DNA of 64,000 nt from JAFGPJ01 sp964439135 (GCA_964439135.1 CAYTNN010000001.1:5785-69784); one strand, 5' to 3'; positions 25,658 to 34,363 are shown, counted from the stretch's first letter. Numbers and translations are program-made. Notes: generated from the sequence alone by a model not told the origin.

Positions 25658-26764
25658 ATGAGGCTTACAGAAGAACAAGTTATTCAATCTCTTAAAAGCA
25701 TGGGCGAGCAGTATTCCCCATTGATGATAAATAGCCTTGCGGAGCAGGTTTCTATGCCGGAGGGATCTCAAGTTGATGCGGTTATTGAGTTCTCAATTCA
25801 AAATGGCCCTTCCTTCAAGGCCGTGGCGGAGATTGCACCTGTATCCACTCCGCAGAATATTCTCAGGAGTGCCCGACAACTTGCTGATTACTTTGGCAAA
25901 GCAAAAAAAACAAATATGGTGCCCTTGGTAATCGCTCCCTATATAGGCGCCAAACAGGCTAAGATTCTGGCGGATAAAGGTATCTCGTGGATAGACCTGT
26001 CCGGCAATATGTCCGTAAGGGTTTCGAACCGGGTATATATCGAACGTACCGGCAAGCCCAACTCCTTCCCCGACACCGCGCCGATCAAAAAGATCTTCCA
26101 GGGGACATCGTCTCTTGTCAGCAGGGCGCTGCTCTTGCAGCCGGAAGGCTTCGAATCTTTAACAAAGATTACTGACTTTATTACTCAGCGAAGTGGAAAA
26201 ACCATAATGTTATCAACCGTTTCGAAGGTGCTGAAAAAGCTTGAAGACGAACTCTTGATAAACAGAAGCAAGTCTCTCATCACGGCGGCTAATCCGGAGA
26301 AGCTTTTAGAGAGACTCGCCGAAGGCTACAAGAATTCGACGGAACGAAAAAGACGGAACCCATACAAATTCGTAATCGAGGGTATTGAACAATTGTCTGA
26401 TGGGATGACTGCTCTCAGTAAGGACTATATAGCGTGTGGATTCTATGCGGCGCAAATCAAAGGTATGGCTGTAACGGATCAGAAGGCGATATTTGTAAAA
26501 GATATAGAACAGTTTCGAAGAAAGGCTGAGATAAAGTTGGTTTCAGTCATTCCCGACGCGGAATATGGAAACTTCATCATCACTGAGACTAATGATCCGG
26601 GTGTTTGGTTCAATGCTGATTGGCGAATAACCGGTTCGGTTGTTGACGATATTGAATTGTATCTTGAGATGATGGTTGATACACCAAGAGGACCGAAGAT
26701 TGCCGAGCAGCTCAAGCGGCGGATTTTACAGAAAGGCGATAGTAATGGACAGCAGGCTAATTGA
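25658..26764 (+). CDS. AbiEi-like antitoxin / regulator
   Basis: 368 residues. The N-terminal part (about residues 40-140) has the restriction-endonuclease-like fold found in this group: PSFKAVAEIAP, PLVIAPYIGAKQAKILADKGISWIDLSGN. Residues about 150-215 form a winged helix (SRALLLQPEGFESLTKITDF). The C-terminal about 150 residues resemble AbiEi C-terminal regions. It overlaps the downstream nucleotidyltransferase gene by 20 bp. In AbiE systems the first gene is the antitoxin and transcriptional repressor; the palindromes just upstream fit this. An alternative is a stand-alone regulator. Confidence 0.72.
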   Translation: MRLTEEQVIQSLKSMGEQYSPLMINSLAEQVSMPEGSQVDAVIEFSIQNGPSFKAVAEIAPVSTPQNILRSARQLADYFGKAKKTNMVPLVIAPYIGAKQAKILADKGISWIDLSGNMSVRVSNRVYIERTGKPNSFPDTAPIKKIFQGTSSLVSRALLLQPEGFESLTKITDFITQRSGKTIMLSTVSKVLKKLEDELLINRSKSLITAANPEKLLERLAEGYKNSTERKRRNPYKFVIEGIEQLSDGMTALSKDYIACGFYAAQIKGMAVTDQKAIFVKDIEQFRRKAEIKLVSVIPDAEYGNFIITETNDPGVWFNADWRITGSVVDDIELYLEMMVDTPRGPKIAEQLKRRILQKGDSNGQQAN

Positions 26765-27590
26765 GCAATTAGCCGAACTGGCGGAATCATTCAACAGGAT
26801 CGGGCTCAAACCGGTTATCTGTGGCGGTCTGGGTCTCTACCTGTGTTTTCATAAAGCTCAAGGACAAGCGCGGGAAATGATTCGAGTCACGAACGATATC
26901 GATTTGATGCTTACACCAACACAGGTCCTCAAAGAGGCCGAACGGCTGGCTATCGCTGAAACAATAACCGATGGCCTGGGATACATTGTGCGCGAAGATT
27001 GTGAGTATTTTCAATTTACAAAAGAGCCTGATCAGGACCTGGATATACTTTCGCCGCCAGTTGAGGGACTTGAGGTTGATAATTTCAGGGTCAAGATTGT
27101 AAAGTCAAAACTGCACGGTCATATTACACCCGAAGCATGTTTCATAGAAGAAGGTTTAAGAACTGTATCTTTACGAGAGTTCCTGCCGGAAAGTGAAGAA
27201 GGTGGCGGTCTTGAAGTTCATGTACCTTCACCGTCGAATCTATTGCTCCTGAAGCTATTTGCGTTTGACGATAGGGACAAAGGCCAAAGTCAGGATTCGG
27301 GGCGTGCTCAGGCTCATGCATGGGACATCTATATCACAATTACGTTGGCTACCAGTAGGGGCGATTATCTTGAGGGACAAGATTTTCTGGCGAGGCATAA
27401 AGATTCGAAGATAATACAAACCGCCCAATCAATTGTTGGAAGTAAGTTTTCATCTATCGAGCATTCCGGCTGGCACCGTGTGCTCGAATCATCAAATTTT
27501 TACCCTGATCTCAACAGGCGGGAAAAAGAAGCCGAACTGGATGAGGCCAGGCGTCGTCTGATCAGGTGGTTTGATATAGACCGGCAGTAA
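26745..27590 (+). CDS. AbiEii-like nucleotidyltransferase (putative toxin)
   Basis: 281 residues from the ATG at 26745 (GAAAGG upstream). The nucleotidyltransferase motif is GGLGLYL followed by RVTNDIDLML, which supplies the catalytic Asp pair; LDILSPPVEG supplies the third acid. In AbiE pairs the second protein blocks growth by transferring nucleotides to RNA, and helps stop phage infection. Here it overlaps its partner by 20 bp, giving coupled translation. Placement within a phage-flanked region is typical of a defence cassette. Confidence 0.75.
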   Translation: MDSRLIEQLAELAESFNRIGLKPVICGGLGLYLCFHKAQGQAREMIRVTNDIDLMLTPTQVLKEAERLAIAETITDGLGYIVREDCEYFQFTKEPDQDLDILSPPVEGLEVDNFRVKIVKSKLHGHITPEACFIEEGLRTVSLREFLPESEEGGGLEVHVPSPSNLLLLKLFAFDDRDKGQSQDSGRAQAHAWDIYITITLATSRGDYLEGQDFLARHKDSKIIQTAQSIVGSKFSSIEHSGWHRVLESSNFYPDLNRREKEAELDEARRRLIRWFDIDRQ

Positions 27591-27622
27591 GCCTGAGATT
27601 GTTTGAGTCATTAACATTACTG

Positions 27623-28348
27623 TCACTGGGGCACGCCGATGGCGGCCATGCAGATTGTGCTTTCTTTGGTGCCGTCGATGTTGATGATGGCGTTTACGTG
27701 GTCGTCGTAGAGGGCGCCGACCTCGCATGTTCCGAGGTTCAGGCTGACGGCTGCCAGGGCGAGGTTCTCGGCGATGTGTCCGGCGTCGAGATAGATATAG
27801 CGGTACGCCCGCTGGCCGTACTTCCATTTACAGCGTTCGAATACCGCGGTCCAGATAAAGACCGCCGCGGCTGTTGCGCACATACTCTGGCCGAGTGCCG
27901 CGGCAGCGATTTGTTGCCGGAGGTCACGCTGCTCTAATTGTTCGAGCAGATGAGCCCGGATGGAGTAGTGATAGACGCCGGGCTCCAGGGCTTTGACGTT
28001 GTTGATGATCACATAGGTCTCTATCGGATACAAAGCCCCCGCTGAAGGTGCCGTGCGGAATTCATAGCCGTCCTCGACTCGTTGGATGCCGGTCGAGGTC
28101 CATAAGAGATATGCGAGTTGGCCCTTGCTGATTGGCCTGTCCTGGTAATCGCGGATGCTCTTTCGTTGTTTGAGCGTCTTATCCAGGCTCATGGGCTGGC
28201 CCGGCTCGAACGCCGGCAGCTCGATCTTCTCGGCCTGTGGATACTCCTTATACAAATCTGGCTTTGCCTCCCAGTCGAGCCTGTGGCCCGGCATTTTTCC
28301 CGGATCGTACTTGGTTTCCTTCTGGAATATATCGCCTGTACCGCTCAT
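27623..28348 (-). CDS. SagB-type dehydrogenase / nitroreductase
   Basis: 241 residues from the ATG at 28348 (GAAGGTG upstream). The FMN-binding nitroreductase pattern is present: LKQRKSIRDYQDRPISKGQLAYLLWTSTG (phosphate-binding Arg), RTAPSAGALYPIETYVI and a C-terminal AGHIAENLALAAVSLNLGTCEVGALYDD. SagB-type enzymes oxidise azoline rings in peptides or act as stand-alone oxidoreductases. No peptide precursor or cyclodehydratase is near, so the substrate is unknown. The frame extends upstream into a palindromic repeat, which I exclude from the gene. Confidence 0.85.
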   Translation of the reverse strand: MSGTGDIFQKETKYDPGKMPGHRLDWEAKPDLYKEYPQAEKIELPAFEPGQPMSLDKTLKQRKSIRDYQDRPISKGQLAYLLWTSTGIQRVEDGYEFRTAPSAGALYPIETYVIINNVKALEPGVYHYSIRAHLLEQLEQRDLRQQIAAAALGQSMCATAAAVFIWTAVFERCKWKYGQRAYRYIYLDAGHIAENLALAAVSLNLGTCEVGALYDDHVNAIINIDGTKESTICMAAIGVPQ

Positions 28349-28440
28349 CTGAACACCTTCGTTTCTTTCGTTAGTAAAACTGACTCTTATGGAGTCGAAC
28401 GATATGTTAAATCGTTTGATGACAAAAACATGACATAATT

Positions 28441-28512
28441 TGTCATTCCCGCGAAAGCGGGAATCCACTAAATCCGTAATGTTTTTGGATCCCTGCTTTC
28501 GCAGGGATGACA
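28441..28512. repeat. Palindromic intergenic repeat (nested hairpins)
   Basis: The 26-bp end at 28441-28466 is complementary to the end at 28487-28512 at 22 of 26 positions. Each end also forms its own perfect hairpin (TTCCCGC/GCGGGAA and CCCTGC/GCAGGG), so the differences keep each inner stem paired. This is a REP- or MITE-like element of a kind common in bacterial intergenic DNA. Confidence 0.75.
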
Positions 28513-28537
28513 GTTCGAATCCGTCTTTTTTAGTTCG

Positions 28538-28807
28538 TTAGCCGTCACTGACTCGCAGCACGAGTTTACCGAACTGCGACGAGATATTCATTTTCTCCAG
28601 CGTTTTATTGCCTTCGCTAAGGGCGAATACCTCATCGACGACCGGGCACTGAATCCCCGGGTATAGTCCCTGTGTAATCCAGTAATCGCGCCTGTTAAAT
28701 GCCGCCGCTTTGAGCTTGACGATGATCTGCTCCTTGCCGGCTTCTGGACTGGGCCGCTCCTGCAGAACGAGCGGCTGCTTGACTTCGTTCAAAACCAGTG
28801 CTTTCAT
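28538..28807 (-). pseudogene. Alcohol dehydrogenase / quinone oxidoreductase with internal deletion
   Basis: 89 residues against about 330 for the family. Residues 1-57 match the N-terminal GroES-like start (MKALVLNEVKQPLVLQE, FNRRDYWITQGLYPGIQCPVV). They are then joined in frame to the last about 30 residues (DEVFALSEGNKTLEKMNISSQFGKLVLRV). The whole NAD-binding fold and catalytic region are missing. It lies after a palindromic repeat and is probably a remnant. Confidence 0.8.
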
Positions 28808-28959
28808 GGCGTATCACTCCGAATCTGAATTCCTGAAATTCCATCCCCAATCATCCCATGAAAGCGTGGTAACTCAAGCAAAAAAGGTGCCCTTATTGGG
28901 AGCCAAAACGCCATTTGGCGAAAAATTATTAAATTTTTGTAAAAATATAACAAAATAAT

Positions 28960-28987
28960 TTGACATTATTATTTATTAAGGTAATAT
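28960..28987 (+). promoter_or_regulatory. Promoter of the phage early operon
   Basis: TTGACA (28960-28965) and TAATAT (28982-28987) are separated by 16 bp, with a strongly AT-rich stretch immediately upstream (28921-28959) that could act as an UP element. It lies 88 bp before the first early gene at 29075. Confidence 0.6.
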
Positions 28988-29074
28988 TGTAATAATGTGT
29001 GATATTTACAAAACTAATTTTATTGACAAAGCACGCTCAAGGGCGGATTGGCAGGCAGGGCAAGGGGGGCGAAG

Positions 29075-29503
29075 ATGAAACGAATTCATGAAAACATCGC
29101 ACAGCAGATAAATAACAACAGTCGCGGGCATCGAGGCGGGATAGAGGTGCTCCGCAGCAGGCTGAATTTGCTGGCTGGCACGGATAAGCTGCTGATGACC
29201 ATGTATATCGAGCACGGCAACAGCATCCGGCAGATCGCCCGGATCCGCGGTGTCAGCGAGGCGAGCGTCGCCCGGAGGATTCGAGCAATTACAAAACGGC
29301 TCACGGACGGCCCGTACATCGACTGCCTGAGGAACCGTGACAGACTGACTTGCCGCCAGCTCGCAATCGCGAAGGATTACTATCTGATGGGCCTTTCTAT
29401 GAGACAGATCGCGGCAAAGAGACGCAGGAGCTATTACCATGTTCGCGACATCCTCATCGAAATCCGAAGCATCGTAACCGCGCCGAAACGCCGGACCGGG
29501 TAG
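29075..29503 (+). CDS. Sigma-factor-like two-HTH protein
   Basis: 142 residues from the ATG at 29075, preceded by AAGGGGGG. Two helix-turn-helix units are visible: SIRQIARIRGVSEASVARRIRAITKRL and, about 65 residues later, SMRQIAAKRRRSYYHVRDILIEIRS. The first resembles sigma-70 region 4. It leads the early operon of the phage and could act as an early-to-late switch. It could equally be a repressor-like DNA-binding protein. Confidence 0.7.
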   Translation: MKRIHENIAQQINNNSRGHRGGIEVLRSRLNLLAGTDKLLMTMYIEHGNSIRQIARIRGVSEASVARRIRAITKRLTDGPYIDCLRNRDRLTCRQLAIAKDYYLMGLSMRQIAAKRRRSYYHVRDILIEIRSIVTAPKRRTG

Positions 29504-29546
29504 CGTTGAGTTTCGTTAGCAATATTCACAATAAGAAGGAGAAGCT

Positions 29547-30197
29547 ATGGCAACGTACAGCATTTCAAAGACTTTCAAATGGCGGGGCACTGTAACCGAC
29601 AAGGTCGCCTCGGTCTGCCGGATGTTCGGCCTTTCGCTCGACAGGCTCGCCGGGCAGCGCTTCAAACACTCGTGCCGGCTCGAAATTGATGCCGGTGACA
29701 TCGTCTACCTCACCGGCCCATCCGGTGCCGGCAAGAGCGTCCTGCTGGGCGAACTTCAGAAGGCCGTCCCCGCCGGCGAGAGGATTAACCTTGCCGAGAT
29801 TCCGCTGCCGGACGATAAGACGCTTATCGACTGTATTGACGCTGATCTGGCCGAGAGCCTGCGATTTCTCAGCGTCGCCGGCCTGAACGACTGCTTCTGC
29901 ATTCTCAATCAGCCGGTCAATCTCAGTGCCGGCCAGCAGTACCGCTTCAGGCTTGCGATGGCTCTGACCGCGGGAAAGAAGTTCGTCTTTGCCGACGAGT
30001 TCTGCTCGGGGCTGGACAGCGTCACCGCAGCGGTAATCTCGTATCGCCTGCAAAAGTTCGCAAAACGCACCGGCACGACTTTCATCCTTGCCTCCAGCCG
30101 TGACGACATACTGCTTGACCTGTCGCCCGATGTCCTGGTGGTCAAAGAATTATCCGGCCCCGCCGATGTTATCTACAAGTGTGAAAGGAGGAAATAA
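29547..30197 (+). CDS. ABC ATPase of the COG2401 type (phage)
   Basis: 216 residues with no membrane segments. The ATP-binding motifs are Walker A GPSGAGKS (57-64), signature NLSAGQQYR (125-133) and Walker B KKFVFADEF (145-152). The N-terminal SISKTFKWRG and MFGLSLDRLAGQRF match the family of ABC ATPases that is joined to an acetyltransferase domain in one polypeptide (COG2401) or, as here, split into adjacent genes. There is no permease partner, so it is unlikely to be a transporter. It is followed 1 bp later by the GNAT gene. Confidence 0.85.
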   Translation: MATYSISKTFKWRGTVTDKVASVCRMFGLSLDRLAGQRFKHSCRLEIDAGDIVYLTGPSGAGKSVLLGELQKAVPAGERINLAEIPLPDDKTLIDCIDADLAESLRFLSVAGLNDCFCILNQPVNLSAGQQYRFRLAMALTAGKKFVFADEFCSGLDSVTAAVISYRLQKFAKRTGTTFILASSRDDILLDLSPDVLVVKELSGPADVIYKCERRK

Positions 30198-30198
30198 A

Positions 30199-30933
30199 AT
30201 GACAAGCTGTTCTGTTAGTGAGAATCTGCAAATCGTACCGGGCTGTCTCGACGACTACAAGCGGCTCGCCCACTATCACTACCGCGGCAGTCACACGGGA
30301 CCCGCTTCGGCGATCTTCGCCCTGAGCCGGGCCGGCTGCAAAACGCCGGTCGGCGTCATCGTCTATTCGACCGCGCCGGCCGTGCTGGAGCTGCGAAACA
30401 TCGCGACCGGTCACGTCTTTGCCGGCTTCGACAGGAGCACGCAATTGGCGCTGATAAACGCCAATATCCGCCGGATCAGCAGGGTGGTTATCGAGCCTCG
30501 GTTCCGTGGCCTTGGCCTGGCGTGCCGGCTGGTCAGAGAAACGATGCCGCTGGTTGATGTCCCAATCGTCGAGGCACTGGCCGTGATGGGATTGGTCAAT
30601 CCGTTCTTTGAAAGAGCCGGCATGAAGGCCTACAAAGCAAAGCCGTCCGCAGCCAGCGTGCAATTCGTAGAGTCGCTCAACATCATTGGCATCGAACAGG
30701 CCGGGCTGATCGACCCGGAGCAGGTGCAGCAAAAACTCGATCGGCTCGGCGACTGCGAAGCCCGATTCATCGAACGTCAAATCCGGCACTTTCTCAAAAG
30801 CCACGGCAGACGCAGAGACATGCCGCCCGGCTTAGAACGAACGCGATACATCCTGACAAAACTAACGGCACGCCCCGTCTATTACATCTGGTTCAATCCA
30901 AAACTCACAGATACCGGAGACAACAATCTTTAG
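30199..30933 (+). CDS. GNAT-fold acetyltransferase paired with the ABC ATPase
   Basis: 244 residues from the ATG at 30199; GGAGG lies 5-10 bp upstream and the start is 1 bp after the ATPase stop. The acyl-CoA-binding pattern ISRVVIEPRFRGLGLACRLVRETM is a classic GNAT motif A, followed by VEALAVMGLVNPFFERAGM. In COG2401 this domain is fused to the ATPase; separate genes are common in phages. The substrate is unknown. A role in covalent modification of a nucleic acid, by analogy to the phage Mu Mom protein, is only a hypothesis. Confidence 0.8.
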   Translation: MTSCSVSENLQIVPGCLDDYKRLAHYHYRGSHTGPASAIFALSRAGCKTPVGVIVYSTAPAVLELRNIATGHVFAGFDRSTQLALINANIRRISRVVIEPRFRGLGLACRLVRETMPLVDVPIVEALAVMGLVNPFFERAGMKAYKAKPSAASVQFVESLNIIGIEQAGLIDPEQVQQKLDRLGDCEARFIERQIRHFLKSHGRRRDMPPGLERTRYILTKLTARPVYYIWFNPKLTDTGDNNL

Positions 30934-30944
30934 GAGGAACAGTA

Positions 30945-31571
30945 ATGCGAGAAACCACAATCCAGAATCGAGTATCGAGTATTCCAATCGACAAGCTCAC
31001 CGCACATCCCGGCAATCCCAACCGGATGAGCAAGAGGAACTTCTCCCGGCTTGTTCGCAATATCGAGCGGACCGGCCGTTATGAGCCGCTCGTGGTCAGA
31101 CGGCAGGGCGACGGCTTCCAGATCATCAACGGCCATCATCGCTGCCGGGCTTTGCGGGAGTTGGGCTATAATTCTGCCGATGCTGTCGTCTGGGACGTGG
31201 ACGACGCCGAGGCTGATATTTTGCTTTCCACGCTCAATCGCCTGGGCGGCTCGGACGTGCTGGAGAAAAAGCTTGCCCTTTTGGAGAGGCTCAATCGCAA
31301 AATGCACGCCCGCGAGATGGCGAAGCTTCTGCCGTTCACGCGCTCGCAGATCGAGCGGCTGAAAAACCTGAAAGTCCCGTCCGCACCGGCCAATATCTCC
31401 GTTAAAAGCTTTGCCGTTCCGATGGTGTTTTTCCTGAGCGATGACCAGCAAAAGATTGTCACCAAGGCGTTGGCTTCTGTACGAGAGAGCCAAAACGAAA
31501 AAACAAAGGCTGCAGGAAACGCCGCGGCCCTTACTTACATTGCCCAACGTTTCATCGAAGGCCCCGGATAA
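30945..31571 (+). CDS. ParB-like nuclease-domain protein (phage)
   Basis: 208 residues; AGGAGGA lies 6 bp before the ATG. The N-terminal ParB/sulfiredoxin-like fold is seen in IPIDKLTAHPGNPN, RYEPLVVRRQGDGFQIINGHHRCRALRELG; the usual ParB GERR box reads INGHHRCRA. Residues about 95-140 form a helix-rich segment with ARE-MAKLLPFTRSQIERL, which resembles an HTH. It is the third member of the ATPase/GNAT/ParB cassette, likely one operon, and may bind or process DNA; partitioning is unlikely without a ParA. Confidence 0.8.
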   Translation: MRETTIQNRVSSIPIDKLTAHPGNPNRMSKRNFSRLVRNIERTGRYEPLVVRRQGDGFQIINGHHRCRALRELGYNSADAVVWDVDDAEADILLSTLNRLGGSDVLEKKLALLERLNRKMHAREMAKLLPFTRSQIERLKNLKVPSAPANISVKSFAVPMVFFLSDDQQKIVTKALASVRESQNEKTKAAGNAAALTYIAQRFIEGPG

Positions 31572-31668
31572 TGCCCTGTTACATTCTAAACGAACGGCTT
31601 TTATTGAGAGACCAACAAAAGACCATTGAAAGACTATCGAAGCTAATTTTTTTAGGTTGGATTTGAAG

Positions 31669-32403
31669 ATGAAGATTAAATATGTCCAGTTAGAGTCTGA
31701 TGCGTTTTTGACGGATATCGACTTCGTTCAGTTCACGCCGGCCGAGAGGGGCTTGTATTGCAGCCTGATTCTGCTACTTACCTCTAACGACGGCAAATGC
31801 ACGTTCGATCCGCAGGCATTGAGTCGGATGTGCAATTGCCAGAGCGTCGAAGAGTTCGAAATAATCTGGCAGAGAATCTCAAAAAAGTTCCAGCTCCGCA
31901 ACGGCACAATCCGGCATAAACGCGTCACGCGGGAGCTCGGCAGAGCAAAGAAACTCTTGCAAGCCAAGCGTAGAGGCGGACTTAGCGCGGCAAGGAAAAG
32001 GCAGCAGAGCACCAGCATAGCTGATAGCACTGCTATCGCTAAGGAAAGGGAAGGTAACGTAAAGGTAAGTAAAGATCTTACGAATACGAATACGGCTGAT
32101 CACTCAGCTTGTACTTCGGATTCGCTTCGCACTGGCTCGACCACAGGCCAGCAGCTTAGCGCGCTTCGTTTTAACGATGCGCTTGGCCGGATAATTCCGC
32201 CCCGGTCGCGGTCGGACCGGACGTGCTTTCGCAATGTCACTAACTGGCTGGTCGATGGCTGTGCCGGCGGGCGGTTCAACGCCGAGATTTTCGAACGCGT
32301 GCTGGACTACGCCAAGCAGGCCCGGCAGGGCAAAAAGCCCGCCGCCGTGTTTATGGCAATACTCAAAGAAGAGCTGGGATACGAGAAGAAAGGAAAAAGT
32401 TGA
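31669..32403 (+). CDS. DUF1376-like phage replication protein
   Basis: 244 residues from the ATG at 31669 (a TTG at 31657 would add four residues). YVQLESDAFLTDIDFVQFTPAERGLYCSLILLL near the N-terminus is a DUF1376 / replication-initiation winged-helix start, followed by a charged linker rich in Ser/Thr and a C-terminal DnaD-like helical domain (NVTNWLVDGCAGG, VFMAILKEELGYE). Probably loads or assists the replicative helicase at the phage origin. Confidence 0.68.
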   Translation: MKIKYVQLESDAFLTDIDFVQFTPAERGLYCSLILLLTSNDGKCTFDPQALSRMCNCQSVEEFEIIWQRISKKFQLRNGTIRHKRVTRELGRAKKLLQAKRRGGLSAARKRQQSTSIADSTAIAKEREGNVKVSKDLTNTNTADHSACTSDSLRTGSTTGQQLSALRFNDALGRIIPPRSRSDRTCFRNVTNWLVDGCAGGRFNAEIFERVLDYAKQARQGKKPAAVFMAILKEELGYEKKGKS

Positions 32404-32419
32404 AAGGAGAACGCGGAAA

Positions 32420-32689
32420 ATGAATGCTGATGTTATGATTGAGGATGTTGAGCCGGCTCGCTGTCGGACGATGCGGGCCGAAGCCGAGATCAAGCGCGAC
32501 CGTTTCGCCCAGCAGCGGGCGGCGTGGGAATGCCTGAAGTTTTTCGAGCAGACGCCGGCCACCGAGGCGGATTTCCGCATGAGGTTCGCGGGCATGCCTG
32601 CCGACGATGTCACGCTACTGAAGGCCTTCTACGGCATTCAAACAGACGCCGAGTTGCTGGCGATGATCTGCTGCTTCTGGAACGTCTAA
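32420..32689 (+). CDS. Small helical phage protein
   Basis: 89 residues. Frame and start are set by GGAGA upstream of the ATG at 32420. The sequence is mostly helical and charged (RAEAEIKRDRFAQQRAAW, TEADFRMRFAGMPADDVTLLKAFYG) with no recognised family. Its place after the DUF1376-like gene suggests a replication accessory or a helicase-loading function. Confidence 0.62.
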   Translation: MNADVMIEDVEPARCRTMRAEAEIKRDRFAQQRAAWECLKFFEQTPATEADFRMRFAGMPADDVTLLKAFYGIQTDAELLAMICCFWNV

Positions 32690-32746
32690 GCTGTACACAC
32701 ACCCCAAAGCGGGCGGATCATCCAGCTTGCTGTCACATGTGTCGGA

Positions 32747-34363
32747 TTAGGGCACTACTACTTGAATGGAAAAGGTTTTTAAAGGCTCGACACCTTCTTC
32801 CCATGATCTGTGATAGACGAGTTCGAGGGTCATCTGTCCTGCGCTTACGGCCTTGAAACGGAAGATTTCCCAGCCGCCGGCGCCGACCATTGGTGGTTCG
32901 CCTGTCTCGGATGACTTGAACTCTGCCTGGCCAAGCTGGACCAGGATAGACTTGCTGTTTTTGGGCTGCTCCCACCGATAACCGGTTGAGGGATTTGATT
33001 CGAGTGTAACGACAAGTATCTCGCCCAGCTCAAGCTCGACTTGTTCGCCGTCATTACCCTCATTGATTTCTACAGTTTCAGCCGGCGGGTATACCTCGAG
33101 CAGATGTTCGGTAAGGACAGTCAAATCCAGGGCATCTACTATGCCGTCGCCCCAGGGTATCGGGGCAATGTCGCACAATTGATTATCTGTGCCCCAGTAT
33201 TCAATCATGATGTACATGTCGGCAGAATCTACAATCCCATCGCCATTTAGGTCGGCAATATTGTTGTTCGTGGCTGGCATTCGAACAAGAAATGTTCCTC
33301 CAAGCCAGTCATAATCTCGTCGTGTTGGGGGATTCTTGTAGCGATACTCCACACCAAAAATCAGGTTCTTGTCTGGACTGATAATACCATCCGGCACACC
33401 GTCATCGTCAAGATGAAATTCATTTCCGGGGCCAACAGAGCAATCCTTGCTTTTAACTGAATGTTCGCCGTCGGAATAATTGGCATCCACCAATAGGATT
33501 CCATTGGCATCATCAACAGCCTCTATGACACAGGTTCCCTGGCCGCAGGTGTAAGGGACAGCGCCGGGGCCGGTTTCAAGAAATCGAACCTGATAGGTAC
33601 CTACAATATCAGCCATTGTTATCGCCTGGTCCGTTTTCTTGATGAAAATGTTGTATCCCAAATCACCACTTCTGCCTTCTTCAGGAACAATTTGCCACGC
33701 GGATCCGATACCCCCCTTGCCGAGAAAGAGTGCAGCATGTCCAATGTCGTTTATCATAGGTCCAACGATATTTATTATGGCGTTTACGTCATCGAGGGTC
33801 CAATTTATTATGCCGCCGGGCTCAATACGGCCATCAGCGTTCGTATAAGTAAGTGTTGAGGTACCATTGGGGTCGAATGTAAAATTCCCCCATTCACAAC
33901 TATCAGATGGCAATGGGTATATGGTCATCGAGTTTACTTGATGACCCAAAAAGCTATGGTCACCGAGAACATCATTAACATCTACATTGGTTGCTTTACG
34001 CGTGAAGATATCGATTCCTTCCCCGCCTCCACCAAGAACACTTCCCGCATGAATCATCACGTCGCCATTCCAGGCAATATTATAAGTCTCGGCCGGAAAA
34101 TTGATATTGATCGACCCATCCTGCTGGAATGTAGTGGTGAAAGTCTCCGAGAACATATGATTGCCGTCGTAGTCCTCCCAGTGCTGAAGCCATTGATTAC
34201 CGGTGATCGACACGGTTCCCCGTTTAGCCCAGGGCGCATTCGTATTGACATCAACACTGAGACTGCCGAACCAATACTGCCCGCTTAAGTTTGGACTGCC
34301 GAACGAAACAGCAGACAATAACATAACGATTGCGATAACACTTTTTGTGATTGACCGTTTCAT
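32747..34363 (-). CDS. Secreted protein with dockerin-like module and chagasin-type protease inhibitor
   Basis: 538 residues with a signal peptide ending near SAVSFGS. The first about 360 residues are beta-rich with no clear enzyme motif. Residues about 365-428 hold dockerin-like calcium loops (DLNGDGIVDSADMYI and GDGIVDALDLTVL). The last about 108 residues match Inhibitor_I42/chagasin: loop motifs NPSTGYRW, GAGGWEIF and HRSW occupy the three positions that block cysteine proteases. It is on the opposite strand to the phage early genes on both sides, suggesting a host gene between phage segments. Confidence 0.8.
   Translation of the reverse strand: MKRSITKSVIAIVMLLSAVSFGSPNLSGQYWFGSLSVDVNTNAPWAKRGTVSITGNQWLQHWEDYDGNHMFSETFTTTFQQDGSININFPAETYNIAWNGDVMIHAGSVLGGGGEGIDIFTRKATNVDVNDVLGDHSFLGHQVNSMTIYPLPSDSCEWGNFTFDPNGTSTLTYTNADGRIEPGGIINWTLDDVNAIINIVGPMINDIGHAALFLGKGGIGSAWQIVPEEGRSGDLGYNIFIKKTDQAITMADIVGTYQVRFLETGPGAVPYTCGQGTCVIEAVDDANGILLVDANYSDGEHSVKSKDCSVGPGNEFHLDDDGVPDGIISPDKNLIFGVEYRYKNPPTRRDYDWLGGTFLVRMPATNNNIADLNGDGIVDSADMYIMIEYWGTDNQLCDIAPIPWGDGIVDALDLTVLTEHLLEVYPPAETVEINEGNDGEQVELELGEILVVTLESNPSTGYRWEQPKNSKSILVQLGQAEFKSSETGEPPMVGAGGWEIFRFKAVSAGQMTLELVYHRSWEEGVEPLKTFSIQVVVP

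Noticed and set aside
28505..28530. T-loop-like GTTCGAATCC suggesting a tRNA end
   Set aside because: No tRNA arms around it; it lies at the edge of the palindromic repeat.
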